Translations under genes and position numbers: made by a program
Shown here: one piece after another, positions 17,207-25,066 of the stretch
Position numbering within the stretch: position 1 is the stretch's first letter
How the letters are laid out: each line of letters begins with the position of its first letter
Source of the DNA: Acidobacteriota bacterium
Lineage (GTDB): Bacteria > Acidobacteriota > Vicinamibacteria > Fen-336
Length of the DNA stretch: 64,000 nt
Reading direction: 5' to 3'
Assembly: GCA_003223555.1 (NCBI GenBank)
Contig: QHVM01000087.1
Span: 1 to 64,000 of the forward strand
Notes under the pieces: model-generated
The model's database searches: none
What the model was told of the DNA's origin: nothing
Seen by the model: the letters and a program-made list of their open reading frames with translations, nothing else

Positions 17207-17842
17207 TCAGGGAGTAGAGCAATCTCCCTGGACCGGGGCGCCGGGATCCGGCAAGCCGTGGCACACGAAATCCTCCGCGCACGCCGGATCGTCCGGTCCC
17301 GAGCACGGCGATGTCGTGGAAGGGTTGGGCTTGTGGAGCTGGACGTTGCCGCCCCCGTTGCCGTCGTTGGCCAGCGGCCGCGTCGAGACGAGGTATCCGT
17401 TGTCGAGTCGGATCCCGAACTCGTCCTTGCAGGCGGCATTGCTCCCTTCCCCGTTGTCGACGAGTCGCACGCGGAAATAGACGGTTTCCCCGGCGTTGGT
17501 CCGGGCGACCCCGCAGATGTCGCGGGAGTTCGGGAAGCTACCGTCCATCAGGTACCCGGTGATCTCCGTGCTGTCCACATGGTAGGGGCTTTTGCTGCCC
17601 GTGTACGGGACCGCGTCGTGGTCCACGTAGTTCACGTGGCCCCACCAGTCACCGTTCTTGCACCCGCCGTGGGCGCCGAAGTTCGCCCGCGCCCCGTCGT
17701 CCTTGAAGACGAACCCGCCGCTGGTGATGAAGTCACAGGGAGCCGGAACGACGTGGGCGCTCACCGGGGTCGCCGGGACCAGCAGCAGTCCGGCCACCGT
17801 GAGAGCTCCCAACGTGAGAATGAAGACGACCGCTCTAGACAT
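17207..17842 (-). CDS. Exported post-COAP-1-domain-like protein
   Basis: 211 aa. The ATG at 17842 is preferred because it has GAGGAGGAA upstream; the track start is the GTG inside that ribosome site. The signal peptide is MSRAVVFILTLGALTVAGLLL...VSA. The mature part has GGFVFKDDGARANFGAHGGCKNGDWWGH, HVDSTEITGYL, DICGVARTNAGETVYFRVRLVDNGE and DEFGIRLDNGYLVSTRPL, which resembles the post-COAP-1 domain that commonly follows choice-of-anchor P domains. Eight Cys suggest disulfides. The gene lies 30 nt after the choice-of-anchor-like gene on the same strand, so what is often one polypeptide appears here as two. Confidence 0.7.
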   Translation of the reverse strand: MSRAVVFILTLGALTVAGLLLVPATPVSAHVVPAPCDFITSGGFVFKDDGARANFGAHGGCKNGDWWGHVNYVDHDAVPYTGSKSPYHVDSTEITGYLMDGSFPNSRDICGVARTNAGETVYFRVRLVDNGEGSNAACKDEFGIRLDNGYLVSTRPLANDGNGGGNVQLHKPNPSTTSPCSGPDDPACAEDFVCHGLPDPGAPVQGDCSTP

Positions 17843-17872
17843 GACGTTCCTCCTCACTGGCCTTCCGGAAAG

Positions 17873-18429
17873 CTACTGGATCCCCGCGGTCGCGGATGCG
17901 ACCACGACGTCGGCCACGCCCGACACGATGGCGTGAAGGGCGTTCACCGTCGTCCCGGCGGCGGAGACGGTCTGCTCGTTGATGACCACCTGGCCGCCCG
18001 GAATCGAGACCGTCTGGTTCGGCTCCCCGGTCACGTCGATCGGCACGCCGTTGATCGACAGGTTCGCGAGGAGCGAGCTGCCGCTCCCGGCGGCCCCGAG
18101 GGACGCCGACGCCGTGGACATGACGACGTCCGCGGGACCACCTGGTCCGGCCAGCCGACCGTCACCGCGTTCAGGACTTCCCCGCTGAAGACGGACGGAA
18201 TGCTCCCCGTCACCAGCGTGGCGTCGAGGCCGTCACCGGGGCCGCCGAGGGCTCCGGTGCTTGCGAGCGTCGTCGTCGTCCCTCCCAAGAGGCCGAACGT
18301 GGTCGCCCGTACGACCTTCGCGTTGCCGACCAGGGTCTGCGCGCCGCCGCTCGCGGGCCATGCCCACAGACCGGCCGCCATCACGGCGGTTGCGATCAGG
18401 CTCCATCGGACAGACTTTGTTTGCCGCAT
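17873..18429 (-). pseudogene. Choice-of-anchor P-like exported protein, frameshifted
   Basis: Two frames together give one protein. The N-terminal frame (from ATG 18429) has a signal peptide MRQTKSVRWSLIATAVMAAG...GGAQ and VVRATTFGLLGGTTTTLASTGALGGPGD up to NAVTVGWPDQV. The C-terminal frame continues ADVVMSTASASLGAAGSGSSLLANLSINGVPIDV through VNALHAIVSGVADVVVASATAGIQ and stops at 17873. The switch falls near 18,130-18,150, within a palindromic GGACCACCTGGTCC; one missing base (or two extra) would restore about 185 aa. The domain resembles the choice-of-anchor P family. It may be a true frameshift or a sequence error. It is probably co-transcribed with the post-COAP-like gene. Confidence 0.65.
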
Positions 18430-18521
18430 GCTGACCTCCGCACTCGAAGATCGGAGGCCGGAGGGCGAAGGACAATCGGGCCGCCCCTGAATCCGTCATC
18501 CGGGTTTTCCGGAATTCCGGG

Positions 18522-19259
18522 TTAGGGCAGGACCTCGTCGAAGCTGCGGACCACGGGATGGGTCGCCTCCGGCCGCACCCTCGGCTCACGTACACAAAGT
18601 GTCGCGTGCAGACCCGCGGCCTCGGCCCCCGTCAGCTCGGCGACGACGTCGGACAGGAAGAGCACGTTCCCGGGCGGCTGGCCGAGCGACGCGGCGATCT
18701 TCCGATAGCTGTCCGGATCGCCCTTGGCGCCGCTCGTGGTGTCGAAGTAGGCGCGGATGAACGGCGTGAGGTCGCCGGCCTCGCTGCACGAGAAGAGGAG
18801 CTTCTGGGCCAGCACGCTGCCCGATGAGAAGATGGCCAAATCGCGGCCCTGCCTCCGCCAGCGGGCGAAGGCGCGCGGGACGTCGGGATACACCTGGCCG
18901 CGCAGCTCGCCGGCCCGATAACCCTCTTCCCAGATGCGGCCTTGCAGAGACTTCACCGCGGTCGACTTCCGGTCGCGGTCCATCAGCCAGTGTAGGTAGG
19001 CGGTCGCGGAATCGCGCTCGGCGGCCGGCGAGCCGTTCCGCCACGGAGGCGGCGAACGGCCTTCTCGCTCGTCCTCCGAGTGCTCGGCGCGCAGCCGGAG
19101 GAGGTCTTCGCGGAGGGCCGGCTCCTGCTCGTGCCGGGCCAGGAAGCTCGGCAGACGCTGGCGGGCGTAGGGGAAGAGCACGCGGGTGACGAACTCCACC
19201 GGCGTCGTCGTCCCCTCGATGTCGAGGAGGAGGGCGAGGATGCGCGGCGGATCCGGCAC
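18522..19259 (-). CDS. mtnC: Enolase-phosphatase E1 (methionine salvage)
   Basis: 245 aa from a GTG. It is a HAD-superfamily enzyme converting 2,3-diketo-5-methylthiopentyl-1-phosphate to acireductone by enolisation and dephosphorylation. Motif I is LLLDIEGTTTPVEFV, motif II LAIFSSGSVLAQKLLF, then FDTTSGAKGDPDSYRKIA and motif IV VLFLSDVVAELTGAEAAGL; all are characteristic of MtnC. The length is typical. It is the last gene of mtnB-mtnD-mtnC; its GTG is one base away from the mtnD stop, so translation is probably coupled. Confidence 0.95.
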   Translation of the reverse strand: MPDPPRILALLLDIEGTTTPVEFVTRVLFPYARQRLPSFLARHEQEPALREDLLRLRAEHSEDEREGRSPPPWRNGSPAAERDSATAYLHWLMDRDRKSTAVKSLQGRIWEEGYRAGELRGQVYPDVPRAFARWRRQGRDLAIFSSGSVLAQKLLFSCSEAGDLTPFIRAYFDTTSGAKGDPDSYRKIAASLGQPPGNVLFLSDVVAELTGAEAAGLHATLCVREPRVRPEATHPVVRSFDEVLP

Positions 19260-19260
19260 G

Positions 19261-19827
19261 TCAGCGCGCGGCGGGCGGGGGCGGGAGGTCGCCGGGGCCT
19301 AGGCAGACCGGCTCGTAGCGGCGGTCCACTCCGCTGTCGGTGTATCGCGGCGTCCAGCCCGACGGGTCCTGGAAGAGGCGGATGGCGCGGATGCGACGGT
19401 CCTCGCACAGGTCGAACCAGTGCCACGTCCCCCGCGGCACGCGGATGAGGTCGCCCGGCTCCACCTCGATGGCGAGGACCGCGCGGTCCTTCGGGTGGAT
19501 GTGGAAGATGCCCCGCCCGTCGATGATGAACCGGACCTCGTCTTCGTCGTGCCAGTGCTCGCTCCGGAACCGGGCCAGCATGCCCTCGAGGCCGGGTGTC
19601 GTCGGCTTGACGTCGATCACGTCGGCGGTGACGTAGCCCCCCTCCGCCTTGAGCCGCGCGATCTCGCGGTCGTAGGCGGCCAGGACGTCTTCCGCCGGGG
19701 CATCGGGAGCCACCGGGTGGGAGGGCTCCCACCGCCGGTACTCGATCCCCACCTCGGCCAGGCAGCGCCGGACGGGCTCGAATCCCGCCACCGTCCGTCC
19801 CTCGTCGGGAAGCTTCACCTTCGCCAT
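19261..19827 (-). CDS. mtnD: Acireductone dioxygenase (methionine salvage)
   Basis: 188 aa from ATG 19827; the 653-aa track ORF is an upstream shadow. It is a cupin metalloenzyme that cleaves acireductone to the methionine precursor ketoacid (Fe form) or off-pathway products (Ni form). The metal-binding set is visible in [23 protein letters not shown] (H, H, E) and [11 protein letters not shown] (H). It sits between mtnB (14 nt away) and mtnC. Confidence 0.95.
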   Translation of the reverse strand: MAKVKLPDEGRTVAGFEPVRRCLAEVGIEYRRWEPSHPVAPDAPAEDVLAAYDREIARLKAEGGYVTADVIDVKPTTPGLEGMLARFRSEHWHDEDEVRFIIDGRGIFHIHPKDRAVLAIEVEPGDLIRVPRGTWHWFDLCEDRRIRAIRLFQDPSGWTPRYTDSGVDRRYEPVCLGPGDLPPPPAAR

Positions 19828-19841
19828 GTCCGCTTCTCCTC

Positions 19842-20471
19842 TCAGCCCTCCGGGCGCATCGAGCGCGACCGGCCCATGACCTCGAGCAGGAACTCCAGCA
19901 CCTCGAGGTGCCGCGCCGCTTCGCCCAGGTCGCGGCCCCACGTGTAGAGGCCATGGCGCCGGATGAGGAAGCCGTGGGACTGCGGATGCCGGTCCAGCGT
20001 CGCCTTCACCGCCTGGGCCGAGCCGGCCCAGTCCTGCGAGTTCTCCACGATCGGCAGCCACTCGCGGTGCTCGTGGGTGGACACGCCCTCCAGGCCCTTC
20101 AGCATCTCGTAGCCCTCGATGGCCAGCCCGCCGGCGTCCCCGTGCGCGTCGGAAAGCAGGGTACTCCAGGGCGAGTGCGTGTGCAGCACCGCTCCCGCGC
20201 CGCGCGCGCGCACGACCGCCAGGTGCAGGCTCGACTCCGCCGACGGCCGGCCCGAGCCGCCCAGGGGCCGCGCGTCGCCGTCGATCTCCAGGACCTGGCC
20301 GGGGTCCAGCCGTCCCTTGTCGGCGCCGCTGGCGGTGATGGCCAGCCGCAGCGGCTCCCGGCTGAGGACCGCGCTGAAGTTGCCGCTCGTGCCCAGCACC
20401 CAGCCGCGGCCGTGGGCGAAGCGGCCCAGCTCGGCCAGGCGCAGGGCCAGCTCGGCAAAGGAGGCGGACAC
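19842..20471 (-). CDS. mtnB: Methylthioribulose-1-phosphate dehydratase (methionine salvage)
   Basis: 209 aa from a GTG. It is a class II aldolase-fold zinc enzyme dehydrating methylthioribulose-1-phosphate. Motifs are [38 protein letters not shown] (zinc HxH) and [25 protein letters not shown] (third zinc His). It is the first gene of the mtnBDC unit and is divergent from an exported-protein gene across a 173-nt gap. mtnA and mtnK are not in the window. Confidence 0.94.
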   Translation of the reverse strand: MSASFAELALRLAELGRFAHGRGWVLGTSGNFSAVLSREPLRLAITASGADKGRLDPGQVLEIDGDARPLGGSGRPSAESSLHLAVVRARGAGAVLHTHSPWSTLLSDAHGDAGGLAIEGYEMLKGLEGVSTHEHREWLPIVENSQDWAGSAQAVKATLDRHPQSHGFLIRRHGLYTWGRDLGEAARHLEVLEFLLEVMGRSRSMRPEG

Positions 20472-20644
20472 CCGGCCATTCTCGGTCCCTCAATTTCCGC
20501 TTGCAAATGCCCCCGATCCGGAAGATGATCCGCTCCACGCCTCCAGGACAGCGGTCCTCTTCCGAGGGGACTCCCTCCTCTGTCACGGCTGGGCGTGGAC
20601 CCTTAACCAAGGCTTCGCTCCCGGCACGCGAAGGGAGGAAGGTG

Positions 20645-21772
20645 ATGACGCGTGAAATGGTCACCCGGGCCTTCGGATGGAAGAGCATGGCCGTGGCGGG
20701 CGTCCTGCTCGTCACGATCGTGGCCGGTGCGCCGGCCGCCCGCCAGAGGCCCAACGACGGCCCCGCCGACGGCGCGCGCGCGCCCATGCCCAACGCCAGC
20801 GACTCGCGCCTGCTGCGGTCCCACGATTGGCTGAGGACCGTCCGGGACGACCCGGGCGGGCCGACGGTGGAGGTCCGGCTCGACGACGTCCTGGGAGGGC
20901 TGGGCCGGGGAGTCGTCCTCGACCGGCCCGCGCTCGGCCGGGTCGTCCAGGAGGTCGTGGGCTCGGACGAGGCCGTGGACGGGCTGCGCGTCGGCGAGCT
21001 CCTCGACCGCGTTCCTCGCGTGCGGGTCAGCTCGCAAGGCCTGTCGATGGTGATCGGCCGGCGGACGCTCACCCAGATCGTCCAGCACGTGGCAGGCCGG
21101 GGCGGCGTGGACGACATGACGGTCGGTGAGGTCCTCGACGGCGTGGCCGGCGCGCAGCTGACCCACGACGGCATGGCCGGCCTCCTCGACCAGGACGCCA
21201 CGACCTCCCTCCTCGGCGCCATCCTGCCCGGCGCGCAGCGCGTCGACCATTCCCGGGACGCGCAGGCCCGGCGGCGGCAGGCGCTCCAGCGCCTCTACGG
21301 CCGCGTCGTGGACCTCGTGCGCCAGGTCCGGCGAGAGGGCTTCGCCGACGCCGACCGCAACGCGGTCTACGAGGAAGCCCACAAGCGATTGCTGGCCGAG
21401 CGGCAGCTCGCCGCCATACCGCTGCTCGACGGACACCTCCGGCTCGAGGAGGAGCTGGCCGCCGCCCAGGTCGGGACGTCGAGCCGGGCGGAGCGGATCG
21501 CGTCCCGCTGGGAGGCGCGCCGCAAGGCCTTCGGCGCGCAGGTGGTGGAGATGCTCTTCAGCCGCGACGAGGCGATGGAGCGTTACGAGGTCGACCGGCT
21601 GGCCCTCGCCGCCGACCTGTCGTTGTCCGACGAGGACCGGGCCCGCAAGCTCGGCGAGCGCCGGCAGGCCCTCAAGGTCGAGCTGGCCGCGCAGGGCAGC
21701 TACGTGAGCTTCCCCGACGAGGCCCGTGACGCCCCCGACCTTGCCGCGGCGGGAGAAGGGAGGCCGCGATGA
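20645..21772 (+). CDS. Exported protein with lipase-foldase-like C-terminus
   Basis: 375 aa from ATG 20645, which has GGGAGG upstream. A signal or anchor segment ([18 protein letters not shown]) is followed by repeated short units ([37 protein letters not shown]) and then a long helical region: [76 protein letters not shown]. This last stretch resembles the C-terminal helical arm of lipase-specific foldases (Lif/LimK). The lipase partner expected next to a foldase is not obvious; the gene downstream, overlapping by ATGA, is a Cys-rich exported protein. The foldase assignment is a pattern match and uncertain. Confidence 0.6.
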   Translation: MTREMVTRAFGWKSMAVAGVLLVTIVAGAPAARQRPNDGPADGARAPMPNASDSRLLRSHDWLRTVRDDPGGPTVEVRLDDVLGGLGRGVVLDRPALGRVVQEVVGSDEAVDGLRVGELLDRVPRVRVSSQGLSMVIGRRTLTQIVQHVAGRGGVDDMTVGEVLDGVAGAQLTHDGMAGLLDQDATTSLLGAILPGAQRVDHSRDAQARRRQALQRLYGRVVDLVRQVRREGFADADRNAVYEEAHKRLLAERQLAAIPLLDGHLRLEEELAAAQVGTSSRAERIASRWEARRKAFGAQVVEMLFSRDEAMERYEVDRLALAADLSLSDEDRARKLGERRQALKVELAAQGSYVSFPDEARDAPDLAAAGEGRPR

Positions 21773-22767
21773 GACGCCCGGCCTTCTCCCCCTCCCGTTG
21801 GCTCCCGCTCCTCGCCTGCGTGGGCCTGTTCGGCCCGACGCCGGCGGCGCAGGCCACGACCCCGTGCGACACGGACCCCAACCGGGTCCTCTTCACGCCC
21901 ACGGTCGATCCGACCTCGCTCAACAAGCTGCTGTCCCGGCTGGGGAACCAGACGCTGAGGACTCCGAACACCGCGCTCACCCTCCCCGGCGTCTGCGTCA
22001 ACCACCAGATCCCGCTGTCCCTGGGCGTCATCACCCTTCCCCTCGGCAGCGCCCCGTTCACCGTGACGCCGTCGCTGGGTTCGATCCAGGTCGACCTCGA
22101 CCTCCAGGGACCGTTCCAGATCGGGATCGACGGCGGGCGCTACAAGGCCGTCGACTGCGATTCCGCCTGCCAGATCGACATCCCCTACCTGGGCAACATC
22201 GTCAACGGCTGCGAGATCGAGGCCGGGATCGTGGGGCCGATCCTGAGCGGCCTCAACGCGTCGGTCTCGTGGGACGACATCCACGTGACCCAGGTCGCCG
22301 ACACGTGCGTGCTCGGGGACTGCACGGCGGTGCACCCGCTCGAGAGCTCGCGGGTCACCCTGACGAACTTCGACGTCGACCTGACCGGCTTCGGGTCGTG
22401 CAAGGTGTGCCTGCCCGATCCGTTCCCGTCGGCCTGCTTCGACCCCTGCCAGGGCATCGACCCCGTGATCGAGCAGCTCCTGGAGCCCGTCCTCGAGAGC
22501 CAGATCTCGAACGCCTTCGTAAACCGCGCCGGAGAGGGCACCCTGATCAACGTCTTCTCGAACCAGATCACCAAGGACTTCGGCTGCATCCCCATACCCG
22601 AGGTGCGCAACTGCCGGAAGGGCACGGGCGTCGCCCAGGCCGGTCTCGTCCGCGGGCCGAGGGACCACGGCGTGAACGCGCTCTTCTATTCGCTGCCGCT
22701 GGGCGTGGCGGGAGTGCTGGCGCTCAGGCTGCGCCGGCGGGCGGCTCCGAAGGTGCCGCCCGGGTAG
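21769..22767 (+). CDS. Cys-rich exported protein with C-terminal membrane/sorting-like segment
   Basis: 332 aa, ATGA overlap with the foldase-like gene. It has a signal peptide ([21 protein letters not shown]...AQA). The mature part has many Cys (TTPCDTDPN, VDCDSACQIDIPYLG, VADTCVLGDC, GSCKVCLPDPFPSACFDPCQGID) and beta-rich amphipathic strands (SLGSIQVDLDLQGPFQIGIDGG). The C-terminus is FYSLPLGVAGVLALRLRRRA, a short hydrophobic stretch then basic residues, like a protein-sorting tail. No family is recognised. Strict coupling to the upstream gene suggests a client-helper pair. Its last 82 nt overlap lgt on the other strand. Confidence 0.65.
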   Translation: MRRPAFSPSRWLPLLACVGLFGPTPAAQATTPCDTDPNRVLFTPTVDPTSLNKLLSRLGNQTLRTPNTALTLPGVCVNHQIPLSLGVITLPLGSAPFTVTPSLGSIQVDLDLQGPFQIGIDGGRYKAVDCDSACQIDIPYLGNIVNGCEIEAGIVGPILSGLNASVSWDDIHVTQVADTCVLGDCTAVHPLESSRVTLTNFDVDLTGFGSCKVCLPDPFPSACFDPCQGIDPVIEQLLEPVLESQISNAFVNRAGEGTLINVFSNQITKDFGCIPIPEVRNCRKGTGVAQAGLVRGPRDHGVNALFYSLPLGVAGVLALRLRRRAAPKVPPG

Positions 22768-23522
22768 AGAAGGACGGCGGCGGCGCCGGCGAAGGCCCCG
22801 AGCAGGACGCTCGCGAGCTGGGTGAGGCTCAGCACGAACGGTCCGCCGAAGCTCAGGAAGATCCGGGGATCGCCCCGCAGCGTCTCGTGGAAGAAGCGGA
22901 ACGCCGGATAGAGGATCAGGAAGGTCAACGCCAGCTGGCCCTCGAAGCGGCGGCGCGTGCGCATCCACCAGAGGAGGGCGAAGATCGCCAGCACCCCAGC
23001 GGCGTCGTAGAGCTGCGCGGGGTGCGAGCGGATCCCGAAGTTGACGTTGCTCGGAGCGCCACCCGCCACCAGGCCGAACGCACTCGTGGTCGGCCGCCCG
23101 TAACAGCAGCCGTTCAGGAAGCATCCGATCCGGAGGAAGAAGAGGAAGGGCAGCCAGGCCACGGCCAGCGTGTCGGCGGCATCCCACGCCCGCAGTCCCC
23201 GGAGCCGGATGTAGACGAGCCCGGCCGCCGCGGCCAGCAGCAGTCCCCCGTACATCACCATGCCTCCCCGGTCCCACACCGCCAGCAGCGACCACCAGGG
23301 CTCGTCCACGTAGAGGGGGAGGTTGAAGAGCAGGCTGAGGCCGCGCGCGCCGGCCACCCCGGCCGCGAACGCGATGACGGCCAGCGTGAGCATCGCTCCC
23401 GGATCGAGACGCCGCCGCTGGATCTCGCGATAGGTCAGCCAGAAGCCGACCGAGCCGCCCAGGGCCAGCATGAGCGCATAGGAGGACAGCTCGATCGGCC
23501 CCACGTCGAGAACGGGCTTCAT
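22686..23522 (-). CDS. lgt: Prolipoprotein diacylglyceryl transferase
   Basis: 278 aa from ATG 23522 (MKPVLDVGPIELSSYALML); the 864-aa track ORF is a readback. It transfers diacylglycerol from phosphatidylglycerol to lipobox Cys in the inner membrane. About seven hydrophobic segments are visible; GARGLSLLFNLPLY, WDRGGMVMYGGLL, FFLRIGCFLNGCCYGRPT and HPAQLYDA match the conserved Lgt regions including the Lgt signature. It is the last gene of a five-gene minus-strand operon, sharing ATGA with the GT-C gene. The C-terminal tail after LLYPGG is an unusual extension overlapping the convergent gene. Confidence 0.92.
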   Translation of the reverse strand: MKPVLDVGPIELSSYALMLALGGSVGFWLTYREIQRRRLDPGAMLTLAVIAFAAGVAGARGLSLLFNLPLYVDEPWWSLLAVWDRGGMVMYGGLLLAAAAGLVYIRLRGLRAWDAADTLAVAWLPFLFFLRIGCFLNGCCYGRPTTSAFGLVAGGAPSNVNFGIRSHPAQLYDAAGVLAIFALLWWMRTRRRFEGQLALTFLILYPAFRFFHETLRGDPRIFLSFGGPFVLSLTQLASVLLGAFAGAAAVLLYPGGTFGAARRRSLSASTPATPSGSE

Positions 23523-25066
23523 CGTTCCCGCCGGCCCAGGACGGCGAAGTTGTCGCCGGGGTCCCGCAGCACCCACTGGAAGTGGCGGCCCAGGGCCGGA
23601 TCGGACCGCCACCAGGGTTCCAGGATGCTCGCCCAGTCCACGACGAACTGGATCGGCGATTCCAGCACGTAGGCCTGGTGGCGCCGCTTGCGTATGGCGC
23701 TCATCGCTTCGGGATTGACCTTTCCATCGAGGTTGATCGTACGGTCGTGGAAGAACCCGAGCGTCCCGGACTGGAAGGCGCCCACCCAGGTCTCGGCGCT
23801 CACGTGGCTTTCGACCCAGTCCACGTTGCGGAAGAGTGGGCCGCCCCGCCAGGGCCCCCGGACCAGCAGTCCATCCCTCAACACGAAGTTCCCGAGCAGC
23901 AGCGACGCGAGCAGAGGCAGGGCGAGGCGGGCGCGGGAGGCGGACAGGCGGGTCCAGAGCCCGAAAACGAGCGCACCCCATCCCAGGGCAAAGAAGGGCG
24001 ACAGGGGGAAGAGGTAGCGGCGCAGGAAGTAGGGCGCATCGAAGAACGGCACGTAGAAGGCCAGCAGACCCGCCGTGAAGAGCGACGCCATGAGCATCAC
24101 CGGTCCCCGCCGCGGATCCCACGTCCGCCGCCGGAGCGCGGTCCGGGCGGCGATGAGGGCGAGGCCCAACCCACAGACGGCCACGAACCAGCCGCGATGC
24201 TGGACCGGGTCGAACTCGAACGAGGCGACCAGCGTCGCCTGCTCGAAGAGCGCCACCGTGGCCGCGCCCAGGTTGGCGGCCAGCTCGCCCGTCCGCAGAT
24301 GGACGTAGCCGCTGGTGGGGACGATGCTGCCGAAGCGAAGCAGGTTGTAGAGGAGCCAGGGCAGGCTGACCGCGGCCGCGGCCACCGCCATGGCGGCGGC
24401 CTCGGCCAGACGGCGGCGCAGGCTCGTTCCCCCGCCCGCGGTCGCGAGGTGGGCCAGACCCGCGGCCGCCATCAGGAAGACCGCATCGTTGCGGGCCCAG
24501 AACGAGACGCCCAGCAGGACGCCGAGGGCCAGGCAGCGCGGCCACGGCCACGGTGAGCCCCGCGCGTGCCCGCGCGCGAAGAAGAGCGCGACCATCACCA
24601 CCGCGGCGGTGTAGAGGCCCGTCTCGAGCATGTTCATGCTGTGAGACAGGGCCAGGGGGCTCGTGAACCAGACGCAGGCGCCCAGCCCGCTGGCGGCGCG
24701 CGCCCCGTCGCCGGGACCCAGCACCTCCCGGCCCAGACGGTCGACGAGGAACACGGTGGCGGCGGCGATGGCCGTGGAGAAGACGATGAGGAAGCGTACC
24801 GCGGCCGCCCGGTCGCCTCCGACCAGCCAGAAGCACGCGGCCTGCAGCAAGGTGGCGAGCGGCTGGACGCCGTTGGTGGGCAGCGTCCCCGCGGCGGAGG
24901 TGAGGCCGCGGCCGAGGGCGAGGTTCCGGGCCACGGTCAACATGAGGTAGCCGTCTTCGCTGGGGAAGCTGCGGAACATCTCGGCGTCGGGGAAGGCGAC
25001 GGCGCGCAGCCGAGCGAAGAGCCCGAGCAGGAAGAGGCACGCGGCGAAGATCCGCAGCCCGGTCAC
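23519..25066 (-). CDS. GT-C fold (GT39-like) membrane glycosyltransferase
   Basis: 515 aa with about 11 hydrophobic segments. The first loop carries FPDAEMFRSFPSEDGYLMLTVARNLALGRG; the acidic SEDG/Y pattern in loop 1 is what GT-C enzymes use for catalysis and metal binding. A C-terminal soluble domain (HVSAETWVGAFQSGTLGFFHDRTINLDGKVN) ends the protein. Such enzymes use polyprenyl-phosphate sugars in the inner membrane to modify proteins, lipids or polysaccharides; donor and acceptor are unknown. It overlaps both neighbours (ATGA), tying it to the phosphodiesterase-like gene and lgt. Confidence 0.8.
   Translation of the reverse strand: MTGLRIFAACLFLLGLFARLRAVAFPDAEMFRSFPSEDGYLMLTVARNLALGRGLTSAAGTLPTNGVQPLATLLQAACFWLVGGDRAAAVRFLIVFSTAIAAATVFLVDRLGREVLGPGDGARAASGLGACVWFTSPLALSHSMNMLETGLYTAAVVMVALFFARGHARGSPWPWPRCLALGVLLGVSFWARNDAVFLMAAAGLAHLATAGGGTSLRRRLAEAAAMAVAAAAVSLPWLLYNLLRFGSIVPTSGYVHLRTGELAANLGAATVALFEQATLVASFEFDPVQHRGWFVAVCGLGLALIAARTALRRRTWDPRRGPVMLMASLFTAGLLAFYVPFFDAPYFLRRYLFPLSPFFALGWGALVFGLWTRLSASRARLALPLLASLLLGNFVLRDGLLVRGPWRGGPLFRNVDWVESHVSAETWVGAFQSGTLGFFHDRTINLDGKVNPEAMSAIRKRRHQAYVLESPIQFVVDWASILEPWWRSDPALGRHFQWVLRDPGDNFAVLGRRER

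Noticed and set aside
17185-17210. Small inverted repeat between the convergent esterase-family and post-COAP genes
   Set aside because: The stem is interrupted (CTGAG...GTCC/GGAC...CTCAG), and it lies partly inside the coding ends; too weak to call a terminator.
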